From Streptomyces sp. Ag109_O5-1 (lineage in GTDB: Bacteria; Actinomycetota; Actinomycetes; Streptomycetales; Streptomycetaceae): a stretch of DNA of 64,000 bases. Below are positions 36,439 to 44,401 of this stretch, piece by piece. Both the position numbers and the translations under genes were made by a program. The notes below the pieces were generated by a model that saw nothing but the letters and a program-made list of their open reading frames with translations, did no database searches and was not told the DNA's origin. The DNA is taken from contig NZ_RKQF01000001.1 of NCBI RefSeq assembly GCF_003814875.1, positions 5,766,001 through 5,830,000 on the forward strand, read 5' to 3'. Each line of letters begins with the position of its first letter. Position 1 is the stretch's first letter.

Positions 36439-37062
36439 TCAGTCCTGGTGCCGGCGGCGCCATACGTGCCGGAGGACGAGTGCGGCGACCAGGGCGCCGA
36501 GGGCGATGAGGGCGTAGAGCTGGTAGCGGCTGATCTCGTCGTAGATGGCGGTGATGTGGGTGCCCGCCACATAGGCGAGGCTCGCCCACAGGCCGACCCA
36601 CAGCGCGGCGCCGATGGCGTTGAAGACGAGGAAGCGGCGCCAGTGCATACCGCTGGTGCCCGCGATGATGCCGTTGACCTGGCGCAGTCCTTCGACGAAA
36701 CGGGCGACGACGACGATCTTGCCGCCGTGGCGGGTGAAGAACTCCTCGGCCTTCTGGAAGCGCTCCGGGGTGATGAACACATAGCGGCCCCAGCGGTGCA
36801 CGAAGGCCCGTCCGCCGGTGTGGCCGATCAGGTAGCCGATGTTGTCCCCGATGACGGCGGCGGTGAACGCGATGGCCGCCACGGCCACGATGTTGAGCTG
36901 TCCCGCCCCGGCGTAGATCCCGGCGGCGATCAGGATGGTCTCTCCGGGGGCGGGGACGCCGAAGTCCTCCAGGAGGACCACAGCGCCGACGGCCCAGTAG
37001 CCGTAGTGGGCGAGCAGCGGGGCCAGGTGCGCCAGCGGGCCCGGAAGCGGCGGGGCGGCCAT
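36439..37062 (-). CDS. DedA-family membrane protein
   Basis: This 207-aa protein has about five hydrophobic segments and the DedA/VTT signature. YGYWAVGAVVLLEDFGVPAPGETIL is at the N-terminus, GDNIGYLIGHTGGR in the middle, and the amphipathic FFTRHGGKIVVVARFVEGLRQVNGIIAGTSGM (membrane-re-entrant R.....GR/GL pattern) later. DedA proteins recycle undecaprenyl phosphate or scramble lipids across the membrane and need the proton gradient. The start may be the ATG at 37062 or one 21 nt upstream. It follows the sensor kinase on the same strand by 36-57 bp, so it may be cotranscribed with the two-component pair. Confidence 0.9.
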   Translation of the reverse strand: MAAPPLPGPLAHLAPLLAHYGYWAVGAVVLLEDFGVPAPGETILIAAGIYAGAGQLNIVAVAAIAFTAAVIGDNIGYLIGHTGGRAFVHRWGRYVFITPERFQKAEEFFTRHGGKIVVVARFVEGLRQVNGIIAGTSGMHWRRFLVFNAIGAALWVGLWASLAYVAGTHITAIYDEISRYQLYALIALGALVAALVLRHVWRRRHQD

Positions 37063-37098
37063 GCCCCCACCGTACCCGGCCATCGGGCCCGGGAGCCG

Positions 37099-38517
37099 TC
37101 AGCAGGGCAGGGTGAGGACCACGCAGGCCCCGCGCCCGGTGTTCTCGGCATGCGCGGTGCCGCCGTGGGCGGTGGCCACCGCCTGGACGAAGGCGAGCCC
37201 CAGGCCGGATCCCTCACCGGTGCGGCTGGCCTCGGCGCGGGCGAAGCGGTCGAACGCCCGGGGCAGGAACTCCGGCGGGAAGCCGGTCCCCTCGTCCGTG
37301 ACGCACAGCCGCAGGCCGCCCTCATGGACGGTGGCGGTGACGCCGACGCGACCGCTCCCGTGGCGGAGGGCGTTGTCGAGCAGGTTGGCGATCGCGGGCC
37401 GCAGCCACCGGACGTCGACGTCGACGGTCGCGGGGGCGGCGGCCACGGTCACGGCCCGCCCCGCCCGTTCGGCGGTGCGCAGATGGGGGGCGACGGCGGT
37501 GTCGACGAGGTCGGCGAGATCGTCGGGGGCCCGGCTGAGGTGCTGGGTGGTGCCGAGTTCCTCCAGGTCGAGGAGTGCGTTGGAGAGGTCGATCAGGCGC
37601 TGGACCTCGGTGTCCACGGAGCGCAGGGTCTCGGTGAGTTCGCCGGCGGAGCGCGGGCGGTGCAGGGCGACGTCGAGTTCGGCGCGCATCAGGGTGAGCG
37701 GGGTGCGCAGTTCGTGGCTGGCGTCCGCGACGAACCGGCGCTCGCGTTCGGCGGACGCCGCCAGCCGGTCGAGCATGTGGTTGAGGGTGTGGCCGAGCCG
37801 GGTGATCTCGTCGTCGCGGTCGGCGGGCACGTCCAGGCGCAGGTGCTGGGCGCCGTCGGCGAGACCGGCGGCGCCGGCGCGGTAGCGCTCGACGGGGCGA
37901 AGGGCGGCGCGGGCCGTGCGGTAGCCGACGTACGAGGCAGCGATCAGGGTCAGGCCGGAGGCGAGGGCCAGTTGGGCGAGGAGTTCGCGCAGCGCCTCGT
38001 CGCGGTGGCCGCGCCTGACGGCGGCGATGACGATCCGGCCCTCGCCGCCGACGGTGACGCGTGCGGCCTGCAGACGCAGGGTGTCCGAGGTGATCGGCAG
38101 GAGGGAGCCGACGTCACGCCGGACGGTGGCGCCGCGCACGGCGGCACCCAGCTCGGCCGGAGTCAGCAGCGACTGGGTGCGCAGGGCGGCGCTGGAGACC
38201 AGAACCCGGCCCTGTGCGTCCAGGACCTGCTGGAGGCTGCCGCTGGGGCCCGGCGGGAGTTCCTGCCCGGTGCGCACGGCGCGGTCGAGGCTGTGCCGGT
38301 ACGTGGTCAGGTCGTCGTTCAGCTGCCGGTCCAGGGCGGTCTGGACCCGCCAGTAGACCAGGCCGGCCGTACCCGCCAGGACCAGGGACATGGTGACGGC
38401 GACGGCCAGCACCAGGCGGGCCACGACGGGCAGCCGCCGGAACCACGGTCGCAGCCGGCCGGGAAGGCGGCTCACGGGACGGTCTCCAGGCGGTAGCCCG
38501 CCGGGAAGGCGGCTCAC
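37099..38517 (-). CDS. Sensor histidine kinase
   Basis: This 472-aa kinase has two membrane helices (about 38-60 and 205-225, flanking an extracytoplasmic sensor of about 140 residues). A HAMP region, the HisKA motif DASHELRTPLTLMRAE (phosphorylated His) and the HATPase boxes NLLDNALRHG, DEGTGFPPE and GSGLGLAFV follow. The stimulus is unknown. The GTG at 38517 overlaps the regulator stop. A 42-bp tandem duplication exactly there supplies a second, equivalent GTG at 38475, so two N-termini 14 residues apart are possible. It faces a divergent DUF4956/VTC/PAP2 operon. Confidence 0.93.
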   Translation of the reverse strand: MSRLPGGLPPGDRPVSRLPGRLRPWFRRLPVVARLVLAVAVTMSLVLAGTAGLVYWRVQTALDRQLNDDLTTYRHSLDRAVRTGQELPPGPSGSLQQVLDAQGRVLVSSAALRTQSLLTPAELGAAVRGATVRRDVGSLLPITSDTLRLQAARVTVGGEGRIVIAAVRRGHRDEALRELLAQLALASGLTLIAASYVGYRTARAALRPVERYRAGAAGLADGAQHLRLDVPADRDDEITRLGHTLNHMLDRLAASAERERRFVADASHELRTPLTLMRAELDVALHRPRSAGELTETLRSVDTEVQRLIDLSNALLDLEELGTTQHLSRAPDDLADLVDTAVAPHLRTAERAGRAVTVAAAPATVDVDVRWLRPAIANLLDNALRHGSGRVGVTATVHEGGLRLCVTDEGTGFPPEFLPRAFDRFARAEASRTGEGSGLGLAFVQAVATAHGGTAHAENTGRGACVVLTLPC

Positions 38518-38540
38518 GGGGTGGTCTCCAGGCGGTAGCC
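38459..38540. repeat. 42-bp-period tandem duplication at the regulator/kinase junction
   Basis: Two 40-bp copies (38459-38498 and 38501-38540) differ at two bases and repeat with a 42-bp period, an in-frame length (14 codons). Each copy contains the GTGA overlap used for coupling regulator stop to kinase start. Confidence 0.9.
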
Positions 38541-39185
38541 GCGTCCGCGCAGGGTCGTGATCGTCGTACGGCCGAAGGCCCGGTCGGCCTTGGCGCGCAC
38601 CTTGGAGACGTGCACGTCGATGGCGTTGCTGCGCAGGTCGGTCTCGCCGTCCCAGACCTCGTCGAGCAGCTGGAGGCGGGTGACCACGCACCCGGCGTTC
38701 TCCATGAGCACCCGCAGTACGCCGAACTCCCGCCGGGACAGCTCCAGTTCGGTGTCGGCCCGCCAGGCCCGCTGCTGCTCCGGGTCGAGGACGAGGTCGC
38801 CGACCGTCAGGCGCCCGGAGGGCTCGGGGCGCCGCCGGGATATCGCCCGCAGCCGGGCCAGCAGTTCCTCCATCGCGAACGGCTTGACCACGTAGTCGTC
38901 GGCACCGGCGTCCAGCCCTGCCACCCGCTCGCTGATCGCACCGCGTGCGGTCAGCAGGATCACGGGAACGTCGATGCCCTCGCCGCGCAGGGTCCGGCAC
39001 ACCTCCACGCCGTCCATGCCCGGCAGCATCACGTCCAGCAGTACGGCGTCCAGGCGGGGGTCACGGGCGGCGGCGAGACCGGACGGACCGTCGTAGCGGC
39101 CCTCGGCGGTGTGTCCGGACTCGGTCAGGTAGCGGACGACCAGATCGGTCAGGCGGGTCTCGTCGTCGACGACCAGGCAGTGCAT
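38514..39185 (-). CDS. OmpR/PhoB-type response regulator
   Basis: This 223-aa regulator has a receiver domain with the acidic pair VVDDE, phospho-acceptor Asp in AVLLDVMLPGMDG, Thr in ILLTARG and Lys in YVVKPF. The winged helix carries LSRREFGVLRVLMENAG and NAIDVHVSKVRAKADR and ends RGRGYRLETTP. The ATG at 39185 matches the usual family start; RBS support is weak. Its end overlaps the kinase start by 4 bp. The divergent spacer (39186-39347) toward the DUF4956/VTC operon is the natural place for its binding site. Confidence 0.94.
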   Translation of the reverse strand: MHCLVVDDETRLTDLVVRYLTESGHTAEGRYDGPSGLAAARDPRLDAVLLDVMLPGMDGVEVCRTLRGEGIDVPVILLTARGAISERVAGLDAGADDYVVKPFAMEELLARLRAISRRRPEPSGRLTVGDLVLDPEQQRAWRADTELELSRREFGVLRVLMENAGCVVTRLQLLDEVWDGETDLRSNAIDVHVSKVRAKADRAFGRTTITTLRGRGYRLETTP

Positions 39186-39347
39186 ACCGGCCAGGCTAAC
39201 CAGCCGCGGGGCGCGTCCGGTCCACCGGGAAGGCTTCATGGTCTGTTCATGTGACATCCCTACCGTCCTTCAGGTCGCGGTGCTCCGCGGACCGCGACCG
39301 GTCCGCCGTCCGACGCCGTCCGGCGTGCCGTGACGGAAGGGACCCCC

Positions 39348-40001
39348 ATGCTCGCATCGGTGCTCGCCGCCAAGGGCATCACCGACCACCTCACGGTCAC
39401 CGACCTGATGACCCGCGGCGGTCTGGACGTCATCGCCCTGCTGATCCTGGTCGGCTGGCTGTACCGGCGCCGGCCCAGCGTGCCCGCGATGCCGCTGGTG
39501 CTGGCCGCGCTCAACATCGGCCTGTTCGCCGCGATGACCACGATCAGTGCCGGCAAGTTCCCGGCCGGGGTCGGCTTCGGCCTGTTCGGCATCCTCTCCC
39601 TGGTCCGCCTGCGCAGCGCCGCGTTCACCCTCCGGGACGTCGCTTACACCTTCGTCACCCTGGTGATTGCCCTGTGCACGGGCCTGCCGCACCGGCAGAC
39701 CTGGCTCGTGGTCGCGCTGGACGTCGTGGTTCTCATCGCCGTGCTCGTGGTCGACGACCCCACGTCGTACGAGCCGCCGACCCGGACGGTGAAGCTCACC
39801 CTCGACCGGGTCTACCCGGACCCCTCCGTGATCGCCGCGGACGTGGCGTTCCGCTTCGGTCAGGCGCCGCTGTCGGTGGTCGTGGACGAGGTCGACTACG
39901 TCCGTGAGACCACCCGGGTCTCCGCCCGTTACCCCGCCGAGCCGCAGGAGCCCGCCGTCGCCCCGGACTTCGAGCCGCGTGAGCCGGTGACTGCGCCATG
40001 A
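39348..40001 (+). CDS. DUF4956 membrane protein
   Basis: This 217-aa protein has four to five hydrophobic segments in the first 135 residues (LDVIALLILVGWLY, PLVLAALNIGLFAAMT, GFGLFGILSLVRLRS, FVTLVIALCTGL, VVALDVVVLIAVLVV), followed by a soluble tail. The family signature FGILSLVRLRSAAFTLRDVAYTFV is clear. Genes of this family are regularly found beside VTC-type polyphosphate polymerases, as here (4-bp overlap with the next gene), which suggests a membrane anchor or polyphosphate channel. No direct function is known to me. The ATG at 39348 has GGAAGGG upstream. Confidence 0.85.
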   Translation: MLASVLAAKGITDHLTVTDLMTRGGLDVIALLILVGWLYRRRPSVPAMPLVLAALNIGLFAAMTTISAGKFPAGVGFGLFGILSLVRLRSAAFTLRDVAYTFVTLVIALCTGLPHRQTWLVVALDVVVLIAVLVVDDPTSYEPPTRTVKLTLDRVYPDPSVIAADVAFRFGQAPLSVVVDEVDYVRETTRVSARYPAEPQEPAVAPDFEPREPVTAP

Positions 40002-40831
40002 CCCTCGCGGCCCGGCTGGGCCTGGCGGAGCTGCGCGGCGCGACCCTCGCCGAGGTGGACGCGGCGGCGGCGCTCCAGCACCGCGTCGACCGCAAATACC
40101 TGGTCCCGCTCGACCGGGCCCGCCACCTCGTCACCCGCCTCGCCGACAGCCACCACGTCCTCGACCTCGGCACGGGCCGTCGTACGACGAGCTACCTCAG
40201 TACGTACTTCGACACCCCGGAGCTGAGCGCCTGGCGCGCCCACGTCCAGCAGCGGCGGCGGCGCTGGAAGGTCCGCACCCGCCTGTACGCCGAGGACGGC
40301 CTGTGCCGGGTGGAGGTGAAGACGAAGGACGGCCGCGGCGCCACGGTCAAGCACGCCCTGCAAGTCCCGGCCGCCGAGTACGGCGAACTGTCCGGCCCCG
40401 CGGCCGAGTTCGTCGAGTCGGTGCTGGAGCAGGCCGCTGTCCCGGTCACGGCCAAGGAACTGTCCGCCGCCGTGGAGGTCCGTTACGTCCGCGCGGCCCT
40501 CGCCGACCTCGGCCACGGCAGCCGCGTCACCCTCGACGGCACCCTCGGCTGCCGCCTCGACGACCGCACCGCCACGCTCGACCCCGGGCACGTCCTGATC
40601 GAGACCAAGGGCGTAGCGCGCCCCGCCCCCGCCGACCGGCTGCTGCTCGGCATGGGGGTCCGGCCGGTCTCGCTCAGCAAATACGTCATCGGGCAAGCCC
40701 TGCTCACCCCCGGCCTGCCCGACCACGACGTACGCCGCCTCGCCCGCGCCCACTTCACCACCGAGGCGCACCAGGCACCGCACCCGGCACCGCTCCCGGC
40801 ACCGCTTCCCGAAAGGACCCCCGCCGCATGA
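39998..40831 (+). CDS. VTC-domain polyphosphate polymerase
   Basis: This 277-aa protein has the triphosphate-tunnel fold of the yeast Vtc4 catalytic domain. Basic and acidic tunnel residues appear in order: HRVDRKYLVPL, SYLSTYFDTPEL, RRRRWKVRTRLY, CRVEVKTKDGRG, and a late acidic/basic strand HVLIETKG then SLSKYVIG. VTC enzymes build polyphosphate chains from ATP and pass them through the membrane. It overlaps both neighbours by 4 bp (ATGA), so DUF4956, VTC and the PAP2 phosphatase form a tightly coupled operon. The Pro/Ala-rich C-terminus is probably disordered. Confidence 0.88.
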   Translation: MTLAARLGLAELRGATLAEVDAAAALQHRVDRKYLVPLDRARHLVTRLADSHHVLDLGTGRRTTSYLSTYFDTPELSAWRAHVQQRRRRWKVRTRLYAEDGLCRVEVKTKDGRGATVKHALQVPAAEYGELSGPAAEFVESVLEQAAVPVTAKELSAAVEVRYVRAALADLGHGSRVTLDGTLGCRLDDRTATLDPGHVLIETKGVARPAPADRLLLGMGVRPVSLSKYVIGQALLTPGLPDHDVRRLARAHFTTEAHQAPHPAPLPAPLPERTPAA

Positions 40832-41676
40832 ACGTCCTGCGCGGCATCAAATGGCGCTACCCGCTGATCGCACTGCTCGCCGTCGCGGCGGTCGCCGTCA
40901 GCACCTTGCAACCGCAGCTGGTCACGGCGGTCACCGCCAAGAAGCCCGGCGCGACGGAACGGATCAAGCAGGCCCCGCCGCCCACGCTCTTCACCGACGC
41001 CGAAATCGCAGCGATCGGCAAGGCGGCGGACGCCCAGCGCACGAAGGCCGACGCCCTGTTCGCCGAGTGGCGCAAGACCCACGGCACCGCCCGCGACGAC
41101 AAGGCGTTCTCCGCCTGGGCGTCGCAGCAGGTCCCGGCCCCGCCGTCGGCGAAGCAGCGCGCCACCGAACTCCGTGAGGACCAGGCCCTCGCCAAGACCC
41201 GCACCGCGGCCGGGAAGAAGGCCGCGACCTGGCTGGAGCTGCACGGCAAGAAGGACATCTGGCAGGTCTACCTCCACGACCAGCGTGAGCTGGTCCCGGC
41301 TGCGCGGGGCAAGGCCGAGAAGGCGGAGCTGAAGGCGGCCCTGAAGCTGGCCAAGACCATCAGCGACCAGCTGGCGGCCAAGGACAAACAGCCGGCTCCG
41401 TTCGTCCTCGACCCGACCCTGCGCCCCGACAAGCACATCCAGCCCGGTGCGAAGGGCCCGTACTCCTATCCGTCCCGGCACGCGACCCGTTCCGCCGCGG
41501 CGGTCACCTTCCTCAGCGTCCTCTCCCCGCACCGCGCCGCGGACTACGAGTGGATGCGCGCCGAAGTCCTCTACTCCCGCCTCTACATGGCAGGCCACGT
41601 CACCAGCGACCTCACCGCCGGCACCCTGCTGGGCGACCTGATCGGCGACTACGAACTCGCCGTCGGCGGCCACTGA
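40828..41676 (+). CDS. Exported PAP2-type acid phosphatase
   Basis: This 282-aa protein has an N-terminal signal/anchor helix (about 10-30), a charged coiled-coil-like stretch (about 45-180), then the PAP2 core with YSYPSRHATRSAAAV (motif 2) and SRLYMAGHVTSDLTAG (motif 3, SR....H...D), as in class A non-specific acid phosphatases. The usual KxxxxxxRP motif 1 may be the segment before PDKHIQPG but lacks a clear Lys. It would act outside the membrane. Being coupled to a polyphosphate polymerase, it might hydrolyse exported polyphosphate or phosphate esters. Confidence 0.85.
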   Translation: MNVLRGIKWRYPLIALLAVAAVAVSTLQPQLVTAVTAKKPGATERIKQAPPPTLFTDAEIAAIGKAADAQRTKADALFAEWRKTHGTARDDKAFSAWASQQVPAPPSAKQRATELREDQALAKTRTAAGKKAATWLELHGKKDIWQVYLHDQRELVPAARGKAEKAELKAALKLAKTISDQLAAKDKQPAPFVLDPTLRPDKHIQPGAKGPYSYPSRHATRSAAAVTFLSVLSPHRAADYEWMRAEVLYSRLYMAGHVTSDLTAGTLLGDLIGDYELAVGGH

Positions 41677-41731
41677 CGTCCCTGGGCGTCGCCGGAGGGC
41701 GGCGGGCCGGGGTGTGTGCCATGGTGGGCGG

Positions 41732-42772
41732 GTGACGGGCGCTTCCCCGTGGACGCAGGTGCGCCGCAGGCTCCGGGTGCAGGGGCCGTCGGCGGCCCGG
41801 ATTCTGGTGATCGCGGTGTTGTGCTGGCAGGCGGCGCTGTGGGCCGGGGCCGATCAGCCGCCGGTGTTCGCCGCCATCGTTCCCCTCCTGTGCCTGCGCG
41901 GTGACTCCGCCTCCTCCCTGGCGGCACTGCTGCTGAGGATCCTCGGTGTGATGGCCGGGGTGGCCCTGGGCATCACGGTGGTCAGTCTCTTCAGGCCGAC
42001 CACGGTCGTCCTCGCCGTCGTGCTGGGGCTGGCCCTGCTGTGCGGGACCGTCGTCAGTTCCGGGACGACGCTGAACGTGCAGGTCGCGGTGACCTCGCTG
42101 CTGGTCTTCGCCAACCCTTCGCCCGACTCGTACGGCCTTGCGCGGCTGTGGGAGAACGCGCTGGGGGGCGCGGTCACCGCTGTCCTCGGTCCGTTGCTCT
42201 GGCCGCGGAACCCCCGTCGGGAGGCGGAGACGCTGGCGCGGGAGTGCGCGGACGGTCTGGCGGAGGGTCTGGTGCGCAGCACGCGGGCGATCGGGACGCC
42301 GGACGCGGCGTGCGCGAACCGGGCGTCGGCGCAGGCAGCGGCGGACCGACTGCGCGGGTACGGGGCCCAGGCGCGGGAGGCCGAACAGGCCATGCGGTTC
42401 AATCCGCTGCGGCGGCGCCACCGGGACGAAGTGACCGAACTGGGCGACCGGATCGACCGCGCGGTCCGGGCGGCGACCCATCTCGTGACCCTGGCCGTCG
42501 AGGTCGAGATCTGCACGGTGCGCCACGGACCCACCCCGACCCTCTCCCGGGCCCGGACCCAGCTCCTCCCGGTCGCCGAGGCCACCGCGCGTGCCCTGGA
42601 GGCTCTCCTCGCGGGGCGGGATCCCCGCGCGGACACGGACGTCGCGCGAGCCGGACTGGCCCGGTACGCGAGGGGCGACACCGCCCCGGTGGCCGTGGTG
42701 CTGCGCAGGCCGTTCGGCAAGATCCTGGACATCTGTGACGATTCCCGGCCGGGAGCGGGGTCGGGTTCCTGA
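41732..42772 (+). CDS. FUSC-family (aromatic-acid-exporter-like) membrane protein
   Basis: This 346-aa protein has about six membrane helices in the first 165 residues (ILVIAVLCWQAALWAG, PPVFAAIVPLLCLRG, ILGVMAGVALGITVVSLF, TVVLAVVLGLALLCGTVVS) and a long helical cytosolic part. The FUSC-like pattern GGAVTAVLGPLLWPRNPRREAE ends the membrane part. The family includes fusaric acid and aromatic carboxylate efflux proteins; the substrate is unknown. The start (GTG 41732) is uncertain, with GTG 41714 an option. Only 55 bp separate it from the PAP2 stop. Confidence 0.8.
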   Translation: MTGASPWTQVRRRLRVQGPSAARILVIAVLCWQAALWAGADQPPVFAAIVPLLCLRGDSASSLAALLLRILGVMAGVALGITVVSLFRPTTVVLAVVLGLALLCGTVVSSGTTLNVQVAVTSLLVFANPSPDSYGLARLWENALGGAVTAVLGPLLWPRNPRREAETLARECADGLAEGLVRSTRAIGTPDAACANRASAQAAADRLRGYGAQAREAEQAMRFNPLRRRHRDEVTELGDRIDRAVRAATHLVTLAVEVEICTVRHGPTPTLSRARTQLLPVAEATARALEALLAGRDPRADTDVARAGLARYARGDTAPVAVVLRRPFGKILDICDDSRPGAGSGS

Positions 42773-42904
42773 CATCGTTGCCCGGGCGGTTCCGCGGTGC
42801 GGCGCAGACGCCGTTTTCACGATGGACAGCGCGCCTCCGGTCCGCCATGCTGCCTTGGCGGTACTGGGCCCGTGTGGGCCGTGTTGTCCTAGGGGCGGGG
42901 AGCG

Positions 42905-43444
42905 ATGGAGCAATCGCAGGTCGGGGCTGTGCCGCCGGAGCGCATCCGTTTCCGGTTGACACCCCTCCAACGCCTGCTGTCCGCGATGCCCGCCATCGTC
43001 ATCACGCTCCTACAGGGCTTGTCCTGGTTGGGCAGGAATCCGTACCGTCCTCGGCCCGTCCTGCTGCTCGTGTGGGGGGTCCTGCTGGTCGTGGTGCTGA
43101 TCGCCTCGCGGTCCACCGGGGTCACTCTCACGCCGTCCGCGGCCATCGTGCACAACTTCCCCCGCAGGACCATCCTGTGGTCGGACGTCCAGGCCATCCA
43201 GATCGAGCCGCTCATGGGAAACCGGGCCGTCGTGATCTTCGAGGCAGGCGGCCGCCGGACCCGCCTGCGGGCGCCGAGCACCGGGTTCCTCAGCTGGGAT
43301 CACGGCTTCGAGGAGAAGTTCCACACCATCGGCAGGTGGTGGCTGGATCACCGCGGCCCGGGCTGGACCCCGGTCCCGCCGCCGGCGACGCCGTGGGGTG
43401 GCCCGCTGGGGCCCGACGGAAACCCCTACGCCCCTCCCGCGTAG
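42905..43444 (+). CDS. Membrane-anchored bacterial PH-domain-like protein
   Basis: This 179-aa protein has two close hydrophobic helices (about 24-45 and 52-68), then a PH-like beta domain (STGVTLTPSAAIVHNFPRRTILWSDVQAIQIEPLMGNRAVVIFEAGG), and a Pro-rich tail. The family is common and uncharacterised in Streptomyces. The ATG has GGGGAG just upstream. It stands alone, convergent with the DUF4239 pseudogene. Confidence 0.75.
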   Translation: MEQSQVGAVPPERIRFRLTPLQRLLSAMPAIVITLLQGLSWLGRNPYRPRPVLLLVWGVLLVVVLIASRSTGVTLTPSAAIVHNFPRRTILWSDVQAIQIEPLMGNRAVVIFEAGGRRTRLRAPSTGFLSWDHGFEEKFHTIGRWWLDHRGPGWTPVPPPATPWGGPLGPDGNPYAPPA

Positions 43445-43480
43445 TCGGCAACCGTCACCTGCCGCCGTGCGCAGCGCCGC

Positions 43481-44267
43481 TCACTTCGCCCAGTACTGGG
43501 CGAGGGCCCCTTCCCGATACGGGGCGGGGCTGACGCTGAGGTCGCCGGCGAAGGGGCGGTCCAGGACGAAGACCAGGAGCAGGCTGAAGCCGACGAGTCC
43601 GGCGACCGAGGCGACGAACAGGATCTGGACCCTCAGTTTGCCCATGCCGTAGAGGAAGGTGAGCGGGACCAGGACGAGGGCACCGCCGATGGCCAACGCT
43701 TTGAGCAGCGGCGGCAGTTCCTGGCGGGCCATGGTGATACGGGCGCGGCGCTGGGAGGCCACGTCGTCGAGATGGCCGACGGCCTGTTGGTAGAAGACCT
43801 GCTCCTGCCGGCTTTTCGGGTCGTAGGTCTGGAGCACGTGGAAGGCGGCCTGGAGATGGGTCTCCGTGGCGCCGTAGCTGGGGTGCCCCGCACGCATCCG
43901 GGGCCACTGGTCCTCGACCACGGCGTGGACGTAGCCGCTCATGGCGGAGTCGAGGCGGGTCTGCACCGACGCCGGGAACGCGGCCGCGTCGCGGGTGATG
44001 AGCGCCGCGTCGGTGGCCTCGGAGGCGACGATGGTCTGGGTGTCCTCCAGTTGCGTCCACAGGGTGACGATGACGAACGCGAGGATGATCCCGCAGACTG
44101 CCGGCGACGGCCGCGAGAACGGTCCCGCCGACGGTGAGGACGGCCAGTGTGAAGGTGCTGAAGTGGTTGAGCAGCCATAGCGACATGTACGCGGAGTCCA
44201 GGTCGGACACAACACCCCAAAACCATTGCTTCCCCAGGTCACCGCGGGCGTACGGGAAGAGGTTCAC
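43481..44267 (-). pseudogene. DUF4239 (bestrophin-like) membrane protein, disrupted by an internal deletion
   Basis: The start (MNLFPYARGDLG to FTLAVLTVGGTVLAAVAGS, 57 codons) and the remainder (GIILAFVIVTLWTQLEDTQT, ASEATDAALITRDAAA, to EGALAQYWAK) both read as one DUF4239 protein but in different frames, joining near 44100. Intact family members have about 30-35 more residues here, including the highly conserved loop before Y-GIILAFVIV. A deletion of about 100 bp that is not a multiple of three explains both changes. The gene is therefore a recent pseudogene; the rest shows no stop. Confidence 0.82.
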
Positions 44268-44401
44268 ACCACCGAGTGAGAGCCCGATGCTGGCGGATCG
44301 CCCGGAGGGCGCGAGTGCGCCGCCCGCCCCCCTCGCCTCGGATCTGCCATGTCCGTGACACGGCTAGGATTGGCCGACTTCGGGGTTTCAAGGGGGAGTT
44401 G

